Origin: Martelella sp. NC20
GTDB taxonomy: Bacteria; Pseudomonadota; Alphaproteobacteria; Rhizobiales; Rhizobiaceae
Assembly: GCF_013459645.1 (NCBI RefSeq)
Contig: NZ_CP054861.1
Location: 5,072,001-5,136,000, forward strand
DNA length: 64,000 nucleotides
Reading direction: 5' to 3'
Shown: piece after piece, positions 34,795-44,543 of the stretch
Numbering within the stretch: the stretch's first letter is position 1
Layout of the letters: each line of letters begins with the position of its first letter
Translations under genes and position numbers: made by a program
Notes under the pieces: model-generated
The model's input: the letters and a program-made list of their open reading frames with translations, nothing else
Database searches by the model: none
What the model was told of the DNA's origin: nothing

Positions 34795-35529
34795 CTACCT
34801 CGAAAGCATGCGGTCGACCCAGCCGAGAAACCCGCCTTCAGGCGCGGCATCCTCGAGCGGCAGGGCATCTGTCGCGGTGGCTGCGTCGCGCCGCGGGCGT
34901 GGGGGCAGGTAGCGGTTGACCGGGTTGTAGCCGAGCTCCGGCATCAACGCGACGCCGCCGCGCTCCTCGGAAAGCTTCGAGATCGGCGATTCCGGATCGC
35001 CGAAATCGCCGAAGTGACGCGCGCCGGTAGGACAGGCGGCGACGCAGGCGGGCACCCGATCCTCCTCGGCGAGGTTTTCGTTGTAGATCCGGTCGACGCA
35101 TAGCGTGCATTTCTTCATCACGCCGACATCGACGTCGAATTCCCGCGCGCCGTAGGGACAGGCCCAGGAACAGAGCTTGCAGCCGATGCACTTGTCCTCG
35201 TCCACCAGCACGATGCCATCCGAGGCGCGTTTGTAGGACGCGCCGGTGGGACAGACGGTGACGCAGGCCGGCGTGTCGCAATGCAGGCATGAGCGCGGGA
35301 AATGGATGGTTGCCCCGCCCTTCGGCGTATCCTGCTCATAGGTGTGGACCCGGTTGAAGAACACCCCGTCCACCTTGTCGGCATAGGGATTGAGATCGGT
35401 CAGCGGGGCCATGTGCCCGCCCGCATTCCATTCCTTGCACGAGGTGACGCAGGCATTGCAGCCGACACAGGTGTCGAGGTCGATCGCCAGACCGAGCTTG
35501 CGGTCGGTCTTTTCGGGAAGACAGGTCAT
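34795..35529 (-). CDS. soeB: Four-cluster ferredoxin subunit of DMSO-reductase-family complex (SoeB/DmsB-like)
   Basis: 244 residues with four cysteine groups for 4Fe-4S clusters: CVGCNACVTSCKEWN near 18-32, CLHCDTPACVTVCP, CIGCKLCSWACPYGA and CTLCVDRI with CVAACPTGA. Transfers electrons between the molybdopterin subunit and the membrane anchor. Overlaps the large-subunit stop by 4 bases (ATGA). Confidence 0.92.
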   Translation of the reverse strand: MTCLPEKTDRKLGLAIDLDTCVGCNACVTSCKEWNAGGHMAPLTDLNPYADKVDGVFFNRVHTYEQDTPKGGATIHFPRSCLHCDTPACVTVCPTGASYKRASDGIVLVDEDKCIGCKLCSWACPYGAREFDVDVGVMKKCTLCVDRIYNENLAEEDRVPACVAACPTGARHFGDFGDPESPISKLSEERGGVALMPELGYNPVNRYLPPRPRRDAATATDALPLEDAAPEGGFLGWVDRMLSR

Positions 35530-38465
35530 TTCGCGCGCTCCCTTGGTTTATGCGTTGGCTTGAATTCAGCGCCATAGGTCAGCTTGTCAGGACCTTCGGA
35601 GAGGCCCGGGGGCAGTTCAACCGGCGGATCGAGCGGGGCGGTTGTGCCCGCTTCTTCGGGCGAGCATTTCACCAGCCTTATGCGCAGATCGAACCAGGCG
35701 GCCTGCCCGGTCACCGGATCGGAATTGCTGAACCGGCGGCCCTTGGCATCCGGCGGCAGCAGTTCGGTGATGGCGTGGTTCAGAAGAAAGCCGCGGTTTG
35801 CCTCCCCGGCATCCGCATGCAGGCCCCATGTCCGGCGGCGCTTGCCGATGGCGTTCCAGGTCCAGACCGTGTTCGGGTTCACCCCCTCGACCAGCGTGAT
35901 CTGGCCGCGCACCCTTCCATGCGGGCTTTCGATCCAGACCCAGTCGTCGTCGTCGAGGCCCTGGCTTGCGGCAAGGTCGCGATGCACGAACAGCTTGTTC
36001 TGGTTCATCACCTGCCGCAGCCACGCATTCTGCGACCCCCAGGAATGGTACATGAACATCGGCCGCTGCGTCAGCGCGTGGACGGGATAGTCCTCCGTCG
36101 AGATCAAGGTCTCCTCAAGCGGCTCTGACCAGAACGGCAGCGGGTCGAAATGGGTGGCGACCCGCTCGCGTTCGCTCTCGGGCGGCTGGACCGGACCGTG
36201 GCCCTTCGCCGCCAGACGGAAACGCTGCAGCGGTTCGGAATAGATCTGGAGGATGATCGGCTCGGCCTTGGGCAGGAAGCCGAACTGCACCGCTGTCTCC
36301 AGATAGGCCTTGTTGGCCATCTTGTAGAACCGTTCCTCCGGCCTGAACTCATGATGCCAGAAGCCGCCATGCTCGATATAGCGCTCAAGCTGGTTTGCGT
36401 TCGGCGCGCCGCGGCCGTGCCGATCGCCGTCCTCGCCGCGCCAGCCGGCGAGCGGGCCGATGCCGGGGCTGCGTTCATGGTTGACGATGTAATCGGCATA
36501 GTCGCGGTATTTCGCGCTGCCGTCATCATTGACGAAGCCCGGCAGCCCCAGCCTTGCGCCGAGGTCGATCAGCACCGACTGGAAGCCGCGCACGTCGCGG
36601 TCGGGTTCGAGAACCGGATGCCGGATCGCATCGCCCGGCCCGTCCGCATGGCTGATCGGCCGGTCGAGCAGGCTGATGCAGTCGTGGCGTTCCAGATAGG
36701 TCGTGTCCGGCAGCACCAGGTCGGCGTAGGACACCGTCTCGGAATGATAGGCGTCGGAATAGATGATGAACGGGATCTTGTAGTCGCCGTTCCCGTCCTT
36801 GGCCGTCAGCATCCGCGCCGTCTCGGTGGTGTTCATCGACGAGTTCCACGCCATGTTCGCCATGTAGAGAAACAGCGTGTCGATCGGATAGGGATCGCCG
36901 TCATGGGCGTTGCGGATCACCATGTGCATCAGCCCGTGGGCGGAGAACGGCGCCTGCCAGGAATAGGCCTTGTCGATGCGGATCGGGCCGCCGTTTTCGT
37001 CAACCAGCAGATCCGCGGGATCGGTAACGAAGCCGAGCGGCGCGCCGGCGAGCGGCGTGTCGGGCTTTCCGCCATCCTTGCCCGCCGGCTTCAGCGGCGG
37101 CGGGACCGGTTTCGGATAGGGCGGCTTGTAGCGGAAGCCGCCGGGGACATCGACGGTTCCGAGCAGAACCTGAAGCAGGTGGATGGCGCGACAGGTGTGA
37201 AAGCCGTTGGAATGGGCCGAGATGCCGCGCATGGCATGCATCGAGACCGGACGGCCCTTCATCGTCTTGTGCTCGCGCCCCGCCCAGTCCGTCCAGGCGA
37301 TTGGCAGCTCGATTTCCTCCTCGAAGGCGACCTTCGCGAGTTCCGCCGCGATCCGGCGGATGGTGGCGGCGGGCACGCCGCAGGAATCGGCCACCGCCTC
37401 GGGTGCATAGCCCTTCGACAAATAGCGCTCGGCGAGAAGCTGGAAAGCGGGGCTGACGGTTCGGCCAAGCGCCTGAAACGTGCCGCTCATTGCCGGAGAA
37501 ATGGCCGGATCGCTGGAAATCGCGGTGGTGCGTTTGTCGCGTTCCCAGCTCAGGATATTGCCGTCGCCATCGCGCAGGAACAGACCATCGTCGGCAGCAC
37601 CTGGATCGCGGATCACCAGTTGGTGCAGGTTTGTGTAGCGGATCAGGTAATCGAGATCGACCTTGCCCGCGCGCAACAGCTCATGCACCAGCGCAAGCAC
37701 GAACAACCCGTCAGTGCCCGGACGGATGCCGATCCATTCGTCGGCGATCGCGTTATAGCCGGTGCGGCAGGGATTGATCCCCACCACCTTGGCGCCGTTG
37801 GCCTTGAGCTTGCCAAGGCCGATCTTGATCGGGTTGGAATCGTGATCCTCGGCCACGCCAAACAGCATGAAGTATTTCGAGCGCTCCCAGTCGGGCTCGC
37901 CGAATTCCCAGAACGCGCCGCCGATGGAATAAAGGCCCGCAGCGGCCATGTTGACCGAACAGAAACCGCCATGGGCGGCGAAGTTCGGCGTGCCGAACTG
38001 CGTTGCCCACCAGCCGGTCAGCGATTGCGACTGGTCGCGGCCGGTGAAGAAGGCCAGCTTCTTCGGGTCTGTGGCGCGGATACGGGCAAGGCGCTCGGTG
38101 ACGATCCGTAACGCTTCGTCCCACTCGATCTCGCGATACTCGCCCTTGCCGCGCGGACCGGTGCGCAACAGCGGCTTGCGCAGCCGCGCCGGGCTGTAAT
38201 GCTGCATGATGCCGGCGCTGCCCTTGCCGCACAGAACGCCCTGGTTGACCGGATGGTCCTTGTTGCCGTTGATGTAGCGGATCTTGCCGTCGCGGAGATG
38301 CACGTCGATCCCGCAGCGACAGGCGCACATGTAGCAGGTGGTTTTCGCGACCCGATCGCCGATCCGGGGAGAGGTTACGACCCCGTCGCCCTCATCTGGA
38401 GCGGGACTGTCATGGAGGGCTTGCTGCGAGGGGGCGGAATTCGCGCCACGGTCATTTCGCGCCAT
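35526..38465 (-). CDS. soeA: Molybdopterin oxidoreductase, SoeA-like (putative sulfite dehydrogenase, quinone)
   Basis: 979-residue catalytic subunit of the DMSO-reductase family. An N-terminal 4Fe-4S motif CYMCACRCG with LCGKGSAGIMQHYSPARL (about 43-95), possible Mo-ligand Cys in GGFCSVNM, and a C-terminal molydop-binding domain (PMFMYHSWGSQNAWLRQ). No twin-arginine signal is seen, so it should be cytoplasmic, which matches SoeABC rather than periplasmic DmsA/PsrA. The ATG at 38465 follows AAGGAG; a TTG five codons earlier includes that site. Sulfite as donor is inferred from family resemblance. Confidence 0.75.
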   Translation of the reverse strand: MARNDRGANSAPSQQALHDSPAPDEGDGVVTSPRIGDRVAKTTCYMCACRCGIDVHLRDGKIRYINGNKDHPVNQGVLCGKGSAGIMQHYSPARLRKPLLRTGPRGKGEYREIEWDEALRIVTERLARIRATDPKKLAFFTGRDQSQSLTGWWATQFGTPNFAAHGGFCSVNMAAAGLYSIGGAFWEFGEPDWERSKYFMLFGVAEDHDSNPIKIGLGKLKANGAKVVGINPCRTGYNAIADEWIGIRPGTDGLFVLALVHELLRAGKVDLDYLIRYTNLHQLVIRDPGAADDGLFLRDGDGNILSWERDKRTTAISSDPAISPAMSGTFQALGRTVSPAFQLLAERYLSKGYAPEAVADSCGVPAATIRRIAAELAKVAFEEEIELPIAWTDWAGREHKTMKGRPVSMHAMRGISAHSNGFHTCRAIHLLQVLLGTVDVPGGFRYKPPYPKPVPPPLKPAGKDGGKPDTPLAGAPLGFVTDPADLLVDENGGPIRIDKAYSWQAPFSAHGLMHMVIRNAHDGDPYPIDTLFLYMANMAWNSSMNTTETARMLTAKDGNGDYKIPFIIYSDAYHSETVSYADLVLPDTTYLERHDCISLLDRPISHADGPGDAIRHPVLEPDRDVRGFQSVLIDLGARLGLPGFVNDDGSAKYRDYADYIVNHERSPGIGPLAGWRGEDGDRHGRGAPNANQLERYIEHGGFWHHEFRPEERFYKMANKAYLETAVQFGFLPKAEPIILQIYSEPLQRFRLAAKGHGPVQPPESERERVATHFDPLPFWSEPLEETLISTEDYPVHALTQRPMFMYHSWGSQNAWLRQVMNQNKLFVHRDLAASQGLDDDDWVWIESPHGRVRGQITLVEGVNPNTVWTWNAIGKRRRTWGLHADAGEANRGFLLNHAITELLPPDAKGRRFSNSDPVTGQAAWFDLRIRLVKCSPEEAGTTAPLDPPVELPPGLSEGPDKLTYGAEFKPTHKPRERAK

Positions 38466-38525
38466 CTGGGGCTCCTTCAAGCGGGGACGGAAAGGGGACG
38501 GTCGGAGACGATATGCGCGCCGCCA

Positions 38526-38852
38526 TCAGCGGACACCGATCATCAGGAGCGTGATCACTCCCAGCAGGGCGACAGAGATGCCGGTGATCAGCACTTCCTG
38601 CCGTGGCGCAAGGTGATGCGGCAGCGGTCGCCGCCCGAGCCGTCGCGTGCGTCTCGCGCCGGTCAGCATCATCATGATGGAAAGCGCCATGGCGAAGCTG
38701 CCGCCGAGAATTGACAACAGGCCCCGCGGCCCGCCTTCCCGCAGCAGCAGAAGCCCACCGAAGATGGCAACGACCAGTGCTGCGCGGACCCAGGACAGGT
38801 CCGTCCGCTCGGGCTGCAAGCCGGGGCGACCGGGGATGAGACGTTCGGTCAC
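38526..38852 (-). CDS. DUF202 small membrane protein (YidG-like)
   Basis: 108 residues with three hydrophobic segments and the DUF202 opening GRPGLQPERTDLSWVRAALVV. Starts at GTG 38852 behind AGGGCAGG. Lies 60 bases upstream of soeA on the same strand, after another DUF202 gene, as the pair yidG-yidH occurs in E. coli. Function unknown. Confidence 0.8.
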   Translation of the reverse strand: MTERLIPGRPGLQPERTDLSWVRAALVVAIFGGLLLLREGGPRGLLSILGGSFAMALSIMMMLTGARRTRRLGRRPLPHHLAPRQEVLITGISVALLGVITLLMIGVR

Positions 38853-38870
38853 GGGCCTGCCCTTTCCCGA

Positions 38871-39287
38871 TCACAGGAGGCCACCGCTCAAAAGCGCGGT
38901 GATCCCGGCAAGGCCGCCGGTCAGGATGATGAGACCCGACAGGAACCAGATGACGATGCCGCCGGGCAACGGCGCATCGTGGCACATGGCCCGCTGGACG
39001 CTGTGCCACCGCCATGTTGCGTAAATGATGGCCGCGAGACCCGCACCGGCCAGCCCGATGGCGAAGAACTTGTCGGGATCGACGCCGGTCAGCGGTTTCG
39101 CGAAATGCATCAGCCCCACCGCGCCGGCCAGAAGCGCCAGCGCCGTGCGCACCCAGGCAAGGAAGGTTCTTTCATTGGCGAGCGTGAAACGGTAGTCGGG
39201 CTCGTGCTCATCCGTGGTCTGCGGCGGCCCGGTCAGAGCGCTGCCCGCCGAAGGGCTGGAAGCCGTGTCGTCGGCTTGTGGCATCAT
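38871..39287 (-). CDS. DUF202 membrane protein (YidH-like)
   Basis: 138 residues from the ATG at 39287 (adjacent ATG at 39284 and a longer frame to 39311 are alternatives). After about 35 polar residues comes RFTLANERTFLAWVRTALALLAGAVGLMHF, the YidH/DUF202 signature, then two more hydrophobic segments. First gene of the likely yidH-yidG-soeABC operon. Function unknown. Confidence 0.78.
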   Translation of the reverse strand: MMPQADDTASSPSAGSALTGPPQTTDEHEPDYRFTLANERTFLAWVRTALALLAGAVGLMHFAKPLTGVDPDKFFAIGLAGAGLAAIIYATWRWHSVQRAMCHDAPLPGGIVIWFLSGLIILTGGLAGITALLSGGLL

Positions 39288-39550
39288 GCCTTCATGGCTG
39301 GTCCTGCGCATTGTCGGGTTCCTCGTCCGGTAGTCCGGTTAAACCATACGTAGAGAAACCGGACGAAACGGTCCAATACGGGGATTGGATACGTTCAATC
39401 TGGAATTCCGATGGATTGCGGTATGTGCCCGCACCGCTGCCTTTCCGGGCCCCGCTCCCCGGAGTGGTAAGGCCCGTCGCCGAAAAACCGGACATCGGCC
39501 GCGCCGCAAGTCTCCCGGCGCGGGCCATCAAGACGTGTCGACGGCGAGGT

Positions 39551-40465
39551 TCAATGCTTTTCGGATTGTGTGCCGTTCGCCGGCTCGACGATGCCCAGCT
39601 GGTTCAAGAACGCCGCCACGGCGCGGGTCGGGCGACGGGCGGCGAGACGCAGGGCGATGAATGATCGTTCCGGCAATTCAAGAGGAACGTGATGCAGCAA
39701 TCCCGCCTCCAGGCTGGGCGCCGCAACCGAAGCCGACATCGCCGCTGCCCCGAGCCCGGCTTCAACCGCCGCGCGCACCGCCTCGTTGGACGGCAGTTCC
39801 ATGGCGATGCGAAACCCCGCCACATCCGCGCCCAGCGCGAGGGCTGCGTGTTCGAAAGCGGAGCGCGTACCCGATCCCGTCTCGCGCCGCACCCAATCGC
39901 TTTCCGACATTTTGACGGGGTCGAGCCGCGTCAGTCCGGCCCAGGGATGGTCGGGCGCGACAACGACGATCAGGCGATCGGCGGCGACGGGGTAACAGAC
40001 CAGTTGCGGATGAACGACCTCGTCCTCGACGAAGCCGAGTTCGACAGCCCCCGTCAGCACCGCATCGGCGACCTGCTGGGTGTTCTCGATCTTCATGCGG
40101 AGCGTAATGCCGGGATGCGCCCGGCGAAATGTGGCCAGCCGCGCGGGCAGCCAGTAGCTCGCGATCGTCTGGCTCGCCTCGACCAGCAGCGTCCCGCGCA
40201 ACAGCGTGCTGAACTCGCTCAGCGCCAGTTCGGCGCGCTCCACCTGCCCCAGGATCGCGCTCGCCTCGGTGAGTAGCGTTCGGCCCGCTTCGGACAGCTC
40301 GATCCGTCGCCCGACGCGGTAGAAGAGCTGGGTATCGTAGCGCGCCTCAAGCTGGGCGATCGCGTGACTGGCTGCGGATTGAGCGATGTTGAGCGCCTGC
40401 GCGGCCTGCGTGACATGCTGACGCTCGGCCACTTCGACGAAGATGCGCAATTGCTCGAAAGTCAT
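39551..40465 (-). CDS. LysR family transcriptional regulator
   Basis: 304 residues: N-terminal helix-turn-helix FEQLRIFVEVAERQHVTQAAQALNIAQSAASHAIAQLEARYDTQLF pattern (3-48) and a LysR substrate-binding domain from about 90 (LLVEASQTIASYWLPARLATFRRAHP, VELGFVEDEV). It is upstream of the DUF202-soe genes in the same direction, separated by about 260 bases, and could control them, possibly in response to a sulfur compound. The ligand is not readable. Confidence 0.9.
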   Translation of the reverse strand: MTFEQLRIFVEVAERQHVTQAAQALNIAQSAASHAIAQLEARYDTQLFYRVGRRIELSEAGRTLLTEASAILGQVERAELALSEFSTLLRGTLLVEASQTIASYWLPARLATFRRAHPGITLRMKIENTQQVADAVLTGAVELGFVEDEVVHPQLVCYPVAADRLIVVVAPDHPWAGLTRLDPVKMSESDWVRRETGSGTRSAFEHAALALGADVAGFRIAMELPSNEAVRAAVEAGLGAAAMSASVAAPSLEAGLLHHVPLELPERSFIALRLAARRPTRAVAAFLNQLGIVEPANGTQSEKH

Positions 40466-40807
40466 CGCAGGTCCCCCACCTGATCAGAAGGTCAGCTCGA
40501 TCGCGCAATCTGGCTTCTGTTTTTCGGCACTATAGCTTTCCGGCATCCGCTAGGCAAACAGCGTAAAACGCAGTGAATCCGGATGTTTGGGCCGCCGCTT
40601 TCCGCCGCGCGGTTGACCCGCGCGGCCCGTATCCGGCGGATAATCGAGCCGGGCGGACTTGGCGAACCCGGAAAATCGCACCCGGCTGCGCCTTCTTGCT
40701 TTCGGCTCGGGCAGGCCATATGACAGGCCGATGGCTCTTCCCGGCAGCGGCCACTCGACCGCTCGGCTCGTGGTAACCGTAAACCATTGCTTTTGAAAGG
40801 AATACCC
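40466..40807. other. Intergenic region between LysR and mutarotase genes
   Basis: 342 bases with divergent flanking genes and no credible reading frame. It must hold two promoters. A short TGGT/ACCA-armed inverted repeat sits near 40769-40784 just before the mutarotase gene; otherwise I see nothing distinctive. Confidence 0.5.
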
Positions 40808-41242
40808 ATGCTGAAAGGGATTGATCCGCTTCTCGGACCCGACCTGCTGCACGTCCTTGCCATGATGGGTCATGGCGACGAGATCGTGATCGTGGATGCC
40901 AATTTCCCCGCAGCCTCCGTTGGCGAGCAGACCGTCTACGGGTCGGCGCTTACGATCGGGTGCGACGCGCTTCAGGCATTGTCGGCAATCGTTTCGCTGC
41001 TGCCGCTCGACGAATTCGAACCCGACCCGGTTCTCACCATGCAGGTCGTGGGCGAACCCGACGCCGTGCCGCCGGTAATCGCGGAGGCCATGCCGACGCT
41101 CGATGCGCTTGGCCACAAGCCGGTCGGACTGGAGCGTTTCGCCTTTTACGAGCGCGCCAAAGAGTCGTTCGCCGTGGTCCAGACAAGCGAAATGCGCCCC
41201 TACGGCAATTTCATTCTCCGCAAGGGCGTGATCTTTTCGTGA
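40808..41242 (+). CDS. RbsD/FucU family sugar mutarotase
   Basis: 144 residues that interconvert anomers of a free sugar. Family features: MLKGIDPLLGPDLLHVLAMMGHGDEIVIVDANFP (catalytic His in MGHGDEI) and the C-terminal TSEMRPYGNFILRKGVI. The ATG at 40808 follows AAAGGA. It precedes the FGGY kinase on the same strand and belongs with the RbsABC-type system transcribed towards it, so the imported molecule is probably a free aldose or ketose. Confidence 0.92.
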   Translation: MLKGIDPLLGPDLLHVLAMMGHGDEIVIVDANFPAASVGEQTVYGSALTIGCDALQALSAIVSLLPLDEFEPDPVLTMQVVGEPDAVPPVIAEAMPTLDALGHKPVGLERFAFYERAKESFAVVQTSEMRPYGNFILRKGVIFS

Positions 41243-41336
41243 CCTTTCGGGGCGCGGCGCAAGCGCTGCGCCCCTGCCCCGATCGCTATCCCGCATTGCG
41301 GCCGCCGGAATACCGGCATGGCGGTAACCGGCACCA

Positions 41337-41358
41337 CTTGACTACATATATGGACAAG
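41337..41358. promoter_or_regulatory. Operator-like site A of the putative GntR regulon
   Basis: CTTGACTACAT followed by ATATGGACAAG. Same length and ends as site B at 50044-50065, sharing TTGACTACAT with site C. It overlaps a -35-like TTGACT and ends 14 bases before the kinase start. Confidence 0.6.
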
Positions 41359-41372
41359 CCATAGTGACGGGC

Positions 41373-42875
41373 ATGTATCTTGGAATCGACATCGGCACAT
41401 CCGTCATCAAGGCCGCTCTCTTCGACGAAAACGGACAGCAGCAGGCAGAGGCAAGCGAGCGCATGTCCCTGCTCGACGCGCCGCTTGGCTGGTCGGAACT
41501 CGACGGCGAGGCCACCTGGGAAACGGCGGTTCGCGTTATCGGCGATCTTCTTGCGGCCGCTGCCATCGATCCGACTTCGATCAGGGGCATCGGCATTACT
41601 GGCGTCATGGTCGGCGTCTGGGCGCTGGATGAACACGACCGGCTTCTGCGCCCGCCGATCCTGTGGAACGATGCCCGCGCACAGGACCTCGTCGCAAGGC
41701 TTCAACGTCAAAAGCCGGAGCTGATATCCTCCGTCTTCAGCCATTCCGGCTCGGTGATGCAGCTTGGCTGCACATTGCCGGTGATCGCCTGGCTTGCCGA
41801 AAACGAGCCGGACGTGCTGGCCAAGGCCCGCCACATCCTGACCGCCAAGGATTTCATCCGCTACCGGCTGACCGGCGCGGTCGCAACCGATGAATCCGAA
41901 GCCGCAATGGCCCCGGGTTCGGCCGTTACCCGCGATTTCCACCCCGATCAGGCAGCCCTCCTCGGCATCGAAGACCATGTCCACCTGCTCTCGCCCGTCG
42001 CTCGCGGCGAAACGCTTGCCGGCGCGGTCACCGAAAAGGCCGCCGCGGCGACCGGCCTTGCCGCCGGCACGCCGGTGGCCATCGGCACCGGCGATACCAG
42101 CGCCTGTGTTCTTGGGGCCGGCGCCCACAGGCCGGGACAGGCCGTCAGCGTGCTCGGCACCACCTGCCTCAACGGCGTCATCTTCGACCGCGCCGTTTAT
42201 GAGCCGCGCGACCTCGGGCTGCTGTTCATCGTTCCGGGAAATCGGTGGATGAAATCCATGGTCAATGTCGCGGGCACCACCGTGCTCGACTGGTGCCTCG
42301 AAACGCTCTGTCCCGATCTCGCCGCCGGTGAAGCGCCCTATGAGGCGCTGGGCGCGCTGGCGGCACAGAGCCCGCCGGGCGCCAATGGCGTGTGTTTCAT
42401 TCCTTATCTGTCGGCTGCGGGCGTCATCGCGCCGCGTATCGAACCAAGAGCCCGCGCCGGCTTTCATGGTCTTGCCCCGCATCACCGCCGCGCCGACATG
42501 GTGCGCGCCGTCTATGAGGGGCTGGCCTATGCGATCCGTGACTGCTTCGAGGCGATCGGCGGCGTCGAAACCTCGATCCGCCTCGTCGGCGGCGGCGCCC
42601 GAAGCCCGTTCTGGTCGCAGCTGATTGCCGATGTCACCGGCGCGCCGGTGGAAGTGCCGGAAGGCACGCAGTTCGGCGCAAAGGGTGCCGCGCTCTGCGC
42701 CGCCGTCGCCATCGGCGATTTTGCCACGCTGGACGAGGCCTGCGAAGCGACCTTCAGGCTCAAGGCCCACTATGACCCGTCCGATATCGTAAAACCCGCC
42801 TATGACGCGGGATTTGCACGGTTTCAGGCAGGCAGCGAGGCCGCTCTTGGCGTATTAAGGGCGGTTGCCGGATAA
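41373..42875 (+). CDS. FGGY family carbohydrate kinase
   Basis: 500-residue sugar kinase from the ATG at 41373 (a GTG three codons upstream is an alternative). N-terminal phosphate loop GIDIGTSVIKAALFDENG, GITGVMVGVWALDE, catalytic-region PPILWNDARA, C-terminal ATP region LGTTCLNG and IRLVGGGARSPFWSQLIADVTG. Phosphorylates a ketose, polyol or sugar acid; the xylulokinase/L-xylulose-kinase branch looks nearest but the substrate is unassigned. It converges on the GntR gene with one base between stops and has operator-like site A upstream, so it joins the minus-strand transporter operon in one regulon. Confidence 0.92.
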   Translation: MYLGIDIGTSVIKAALFDENGQQQAEASERMSLLDAPLGWSELDGEATWETAVRVIGDLLAAAAIDPTSIRGIGITGVMVGVWALDEHDRLLRPPILWNDARAQDLVARLQRQKPELISSVFSHSGSVMQLGCTLPVIAWLAENEPDVLAKARHILTAKDFIRYRLTGAVATDESEAAMAPGSAVTRDFHPDQAALLGIEDHVHLLSPVARGETLAGAVTEKAAAATGLAAGTPVAIGTGDTSACVLGAGAHRPGQAVSVLGTTCLNGVIFDRAVYEPRDLGLLFIVPGNRWMKSMVNVAGTTVLDWCLETLCPDLAAGEAPYEALGALAAQSPPGANGVCFIPYLSAAGVIAPRIEPRARAGFHGLAPHHRRADMVRAVYEGLAYAIRDCFEAIGGVETSIRLVGGGARSPFWSQLIADVTGAPVEVPEGTQFGAKGAALCAAVAIGDFATLDEACEATFRLKAHYDPSDIVKPAYDAGFARFQAGSEAALGVLRAVAG

Positions 42876-42876
42876 G

Positions 42877-43695
42877 CTATTCGCCATCCGACCGGAAATT
42901 CCCGAAGCCGACCATGTAGGTCCATTCCCTGGCAGCAGGGCTGCGGTTGTCCGGTTCGGCGGAGGGGAAGCCGACATTGCGGATCGAGATGTCGAGCGGC
43001 ACCGGCAGCATGACGATGCGCGACACCTCAAGCGGCGCGCCCGTCTGATCGCGCGCCTCACGCACGGCCAGAAACACCGGCGCGCCTTCGGGAAGCATCA
43101 GGAGGGATGCAATCTCGGCATCGGCTGCGACCGGCATGTATTTGTCGTCGGCGACGACCACGGTGCGGCCGAATCTCTCGCGCAAAACCTTATAGAGCGA
43201 GCCGGAGAGCGCGGAAAGTTCGAGCCCTTCCAGAACGGCGAGATTGAGGCTGGTGGAAACCACGGCAAGCGGCTTGCCATCGGCCACCGCCAGCCGCTTG
43301 TGGCGATAGACCGTGCTACCTTCGGGAAGCCGGAAAAAGCGGCTCTCCGCCTCGCCCGCCGGAACCTCGCCGCTTTCGAGAACCGTATAATCGGGCCTCA
43401 GCCCCTGCCCGACCATGCTCTCGGTGATCGAGGCGATCGCGTGATAGCGCTTTTCGACGCCCTTGCGGTTGATGAAGGTGCCCATGCCGTGCTGGCGCAC
43501 GAGCAGGCCCTCGCGCACTAGGATCTCTAACGCCTGCTGGATCGTCCGGCGGCTGACCTGCCATTGCGCGGCCAGCTTCAGTTCGCCGTCAACCTTGTCG
43601 TCGTAGAAACCCGAAACGATCCGGGCTCTCAGCGTTTCGGCAATCTGGATATAGACCGGGCGATGGTCCTTCGCCGCGGGGGCATCTGCGCGCAA
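42877..43695 (-). CDS. GntR family regulator with UTRA domain (TTG start)
   Basis: 272 residues: winged helix (VYIQIAETLRARIVSGFYDD, WQVSRRTIQQALEILVREGLLVRQHGMGTFI) and UTRA sensor (EGSTVYRHKRLAVADGKPLAVVSTSLN). The start is a TTG at 43695 with AGGAG upstream. It is the last gene of the sugar/lactone operon that begins at 49994, so it would be autoregulated through site B and probably also controls sites A and C. Effector unknown, probably the phosphorylated sugar. Confidence 0.9.
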   Translation of the reverse strand: MRADAPAAKDHRPVYIQIAETLRARIVSGFYDDKVDGELKLAAQWQVSRRTIQQALEILVREGLLVRQHGMGTFINRKGVEKRYHAIASITESMVGQGLRPDYTVLESGEVPAGEAESRFFRLPEGSTVYRHKRLAVADGKPLAVVSTSLNLAVLEGLELSALSGSLYKVLRERFGRTVVVADDKYMPVAADAEIASLLMLPEGAPVFLAVREARDQTGAPLEVSRIVMLPVPLDISIRNVGFPSAEPDNRSPAAREWTYMVGFGNFRSDGE

Positions 43696-43766
43696 GAGGG
43701 GGCTCCTGAAAACGGTTCGGATGTCATCGTGTCCGCAATCTCCGAGAAGCCGAAGTCCTCCGCCGC

Positions 43767-44543
43767 TCAGCTATTGCCGTGAAGCTGCCTAGCATAGAGG
43801 ACGGCTATCTGCTTTGCCATATTGGCCAGCACAACCTTCAGGATTTTTTCGCCTTTTTCCGCTGTTGCCGCGCGGGCATCGCCCAGGACCGGGCTTTCGG
43901 AAAAATCGGTCCAGCGATAGGCAATCGTTGCAAAATCCTCCGGAAACTCCGGATAGTTTTCGATGGCCCTGCCCATATCGACCGCGTCCGGCGCCAGATG
44001 CAGCATATAGGACGTCTCGATCTCGCAGGCATGCATGTAGGAAGGATGGGCTTGCCTTTTCTGGCGCACCTCCTCGATCACCGGGCCGGCGCCGGGATAG
44101 AAGAAATTCGCCAGCGTGATGCCCTTGTCCCGCAACCGGCGCTGCGCATCGCGAATGGCAACGGCGTTGCCGAGATGCGCGTTGACGACCACCACGGTGC
44201 GGATGCCCTTCCCGGCGGCGCTGAGGGCGATCTCGACAATCGTGTTGCTGACCGTCTCGTTGCTGACGCCGAAGGATCCCGCCGCTTCGCCAAGCGACCA
44301 GACCTGGCCGAACGGCAGCACCGGTAACCTGAGCACCGGCGTTTCACCGTCGATCGTCCTGACCAGTTCCTCGACGAGCCTTGCCGCCAGAATGTTGTCG
44401 GTTCCCGCCGGCAGGTGATCGCCATGGCTTTCCACCGCGCCGATCGGCAGAAGAAGCACCGGCGTTTTTGCCAGCGCCGCTTCCATGTCGCTGTCGTTGA
44501 GGCGCGAGATATCGGTTTTATCGTATTCCAAGGGGATGCTCAC
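43767..44543 (-). CDS. Creatininase/creatinine amidohydrolase family protein
   Basis: 258 residues with the metal-site signatures of the creatininase family: LLLPIGAVESHGDHLPAGTDN (Glu, His, Asp ligands), VVVNAHLGNAVAI (family NGHGGN replaced by NAHLGN) and HACEIETSYML. Members hydrolyse cyclic amides or act on lactone-like rings, so it may open or rearrange a cyclic intermediate here rather than use creatinine. Begins with GTG overlapping the previous stop (GTGA). Confidence 0.85.
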   Translation of the reverse strand: MSIPLEYDKTDISRLNDSDMEAALAKTPVLLLPIGAVESHGDHLPAGTDNILAARLVEELVRTIDGETPVLRLPVLPFGQVWSLGEAAGSFGVSNETVSNTIVEIALSAAGKGIRTVVVVNAHLGNAVAIRDAQRRLRDKGITLANFFYPGAGPVIEEVRQKRQAHPSYMHACEIETSYMLHLAPDAVDMGRAIENYPEFPEDFATIAYRWTDFSESPVLGDARAATAEKGEKILKVVLANMAKQIAVLYARQLHGNS

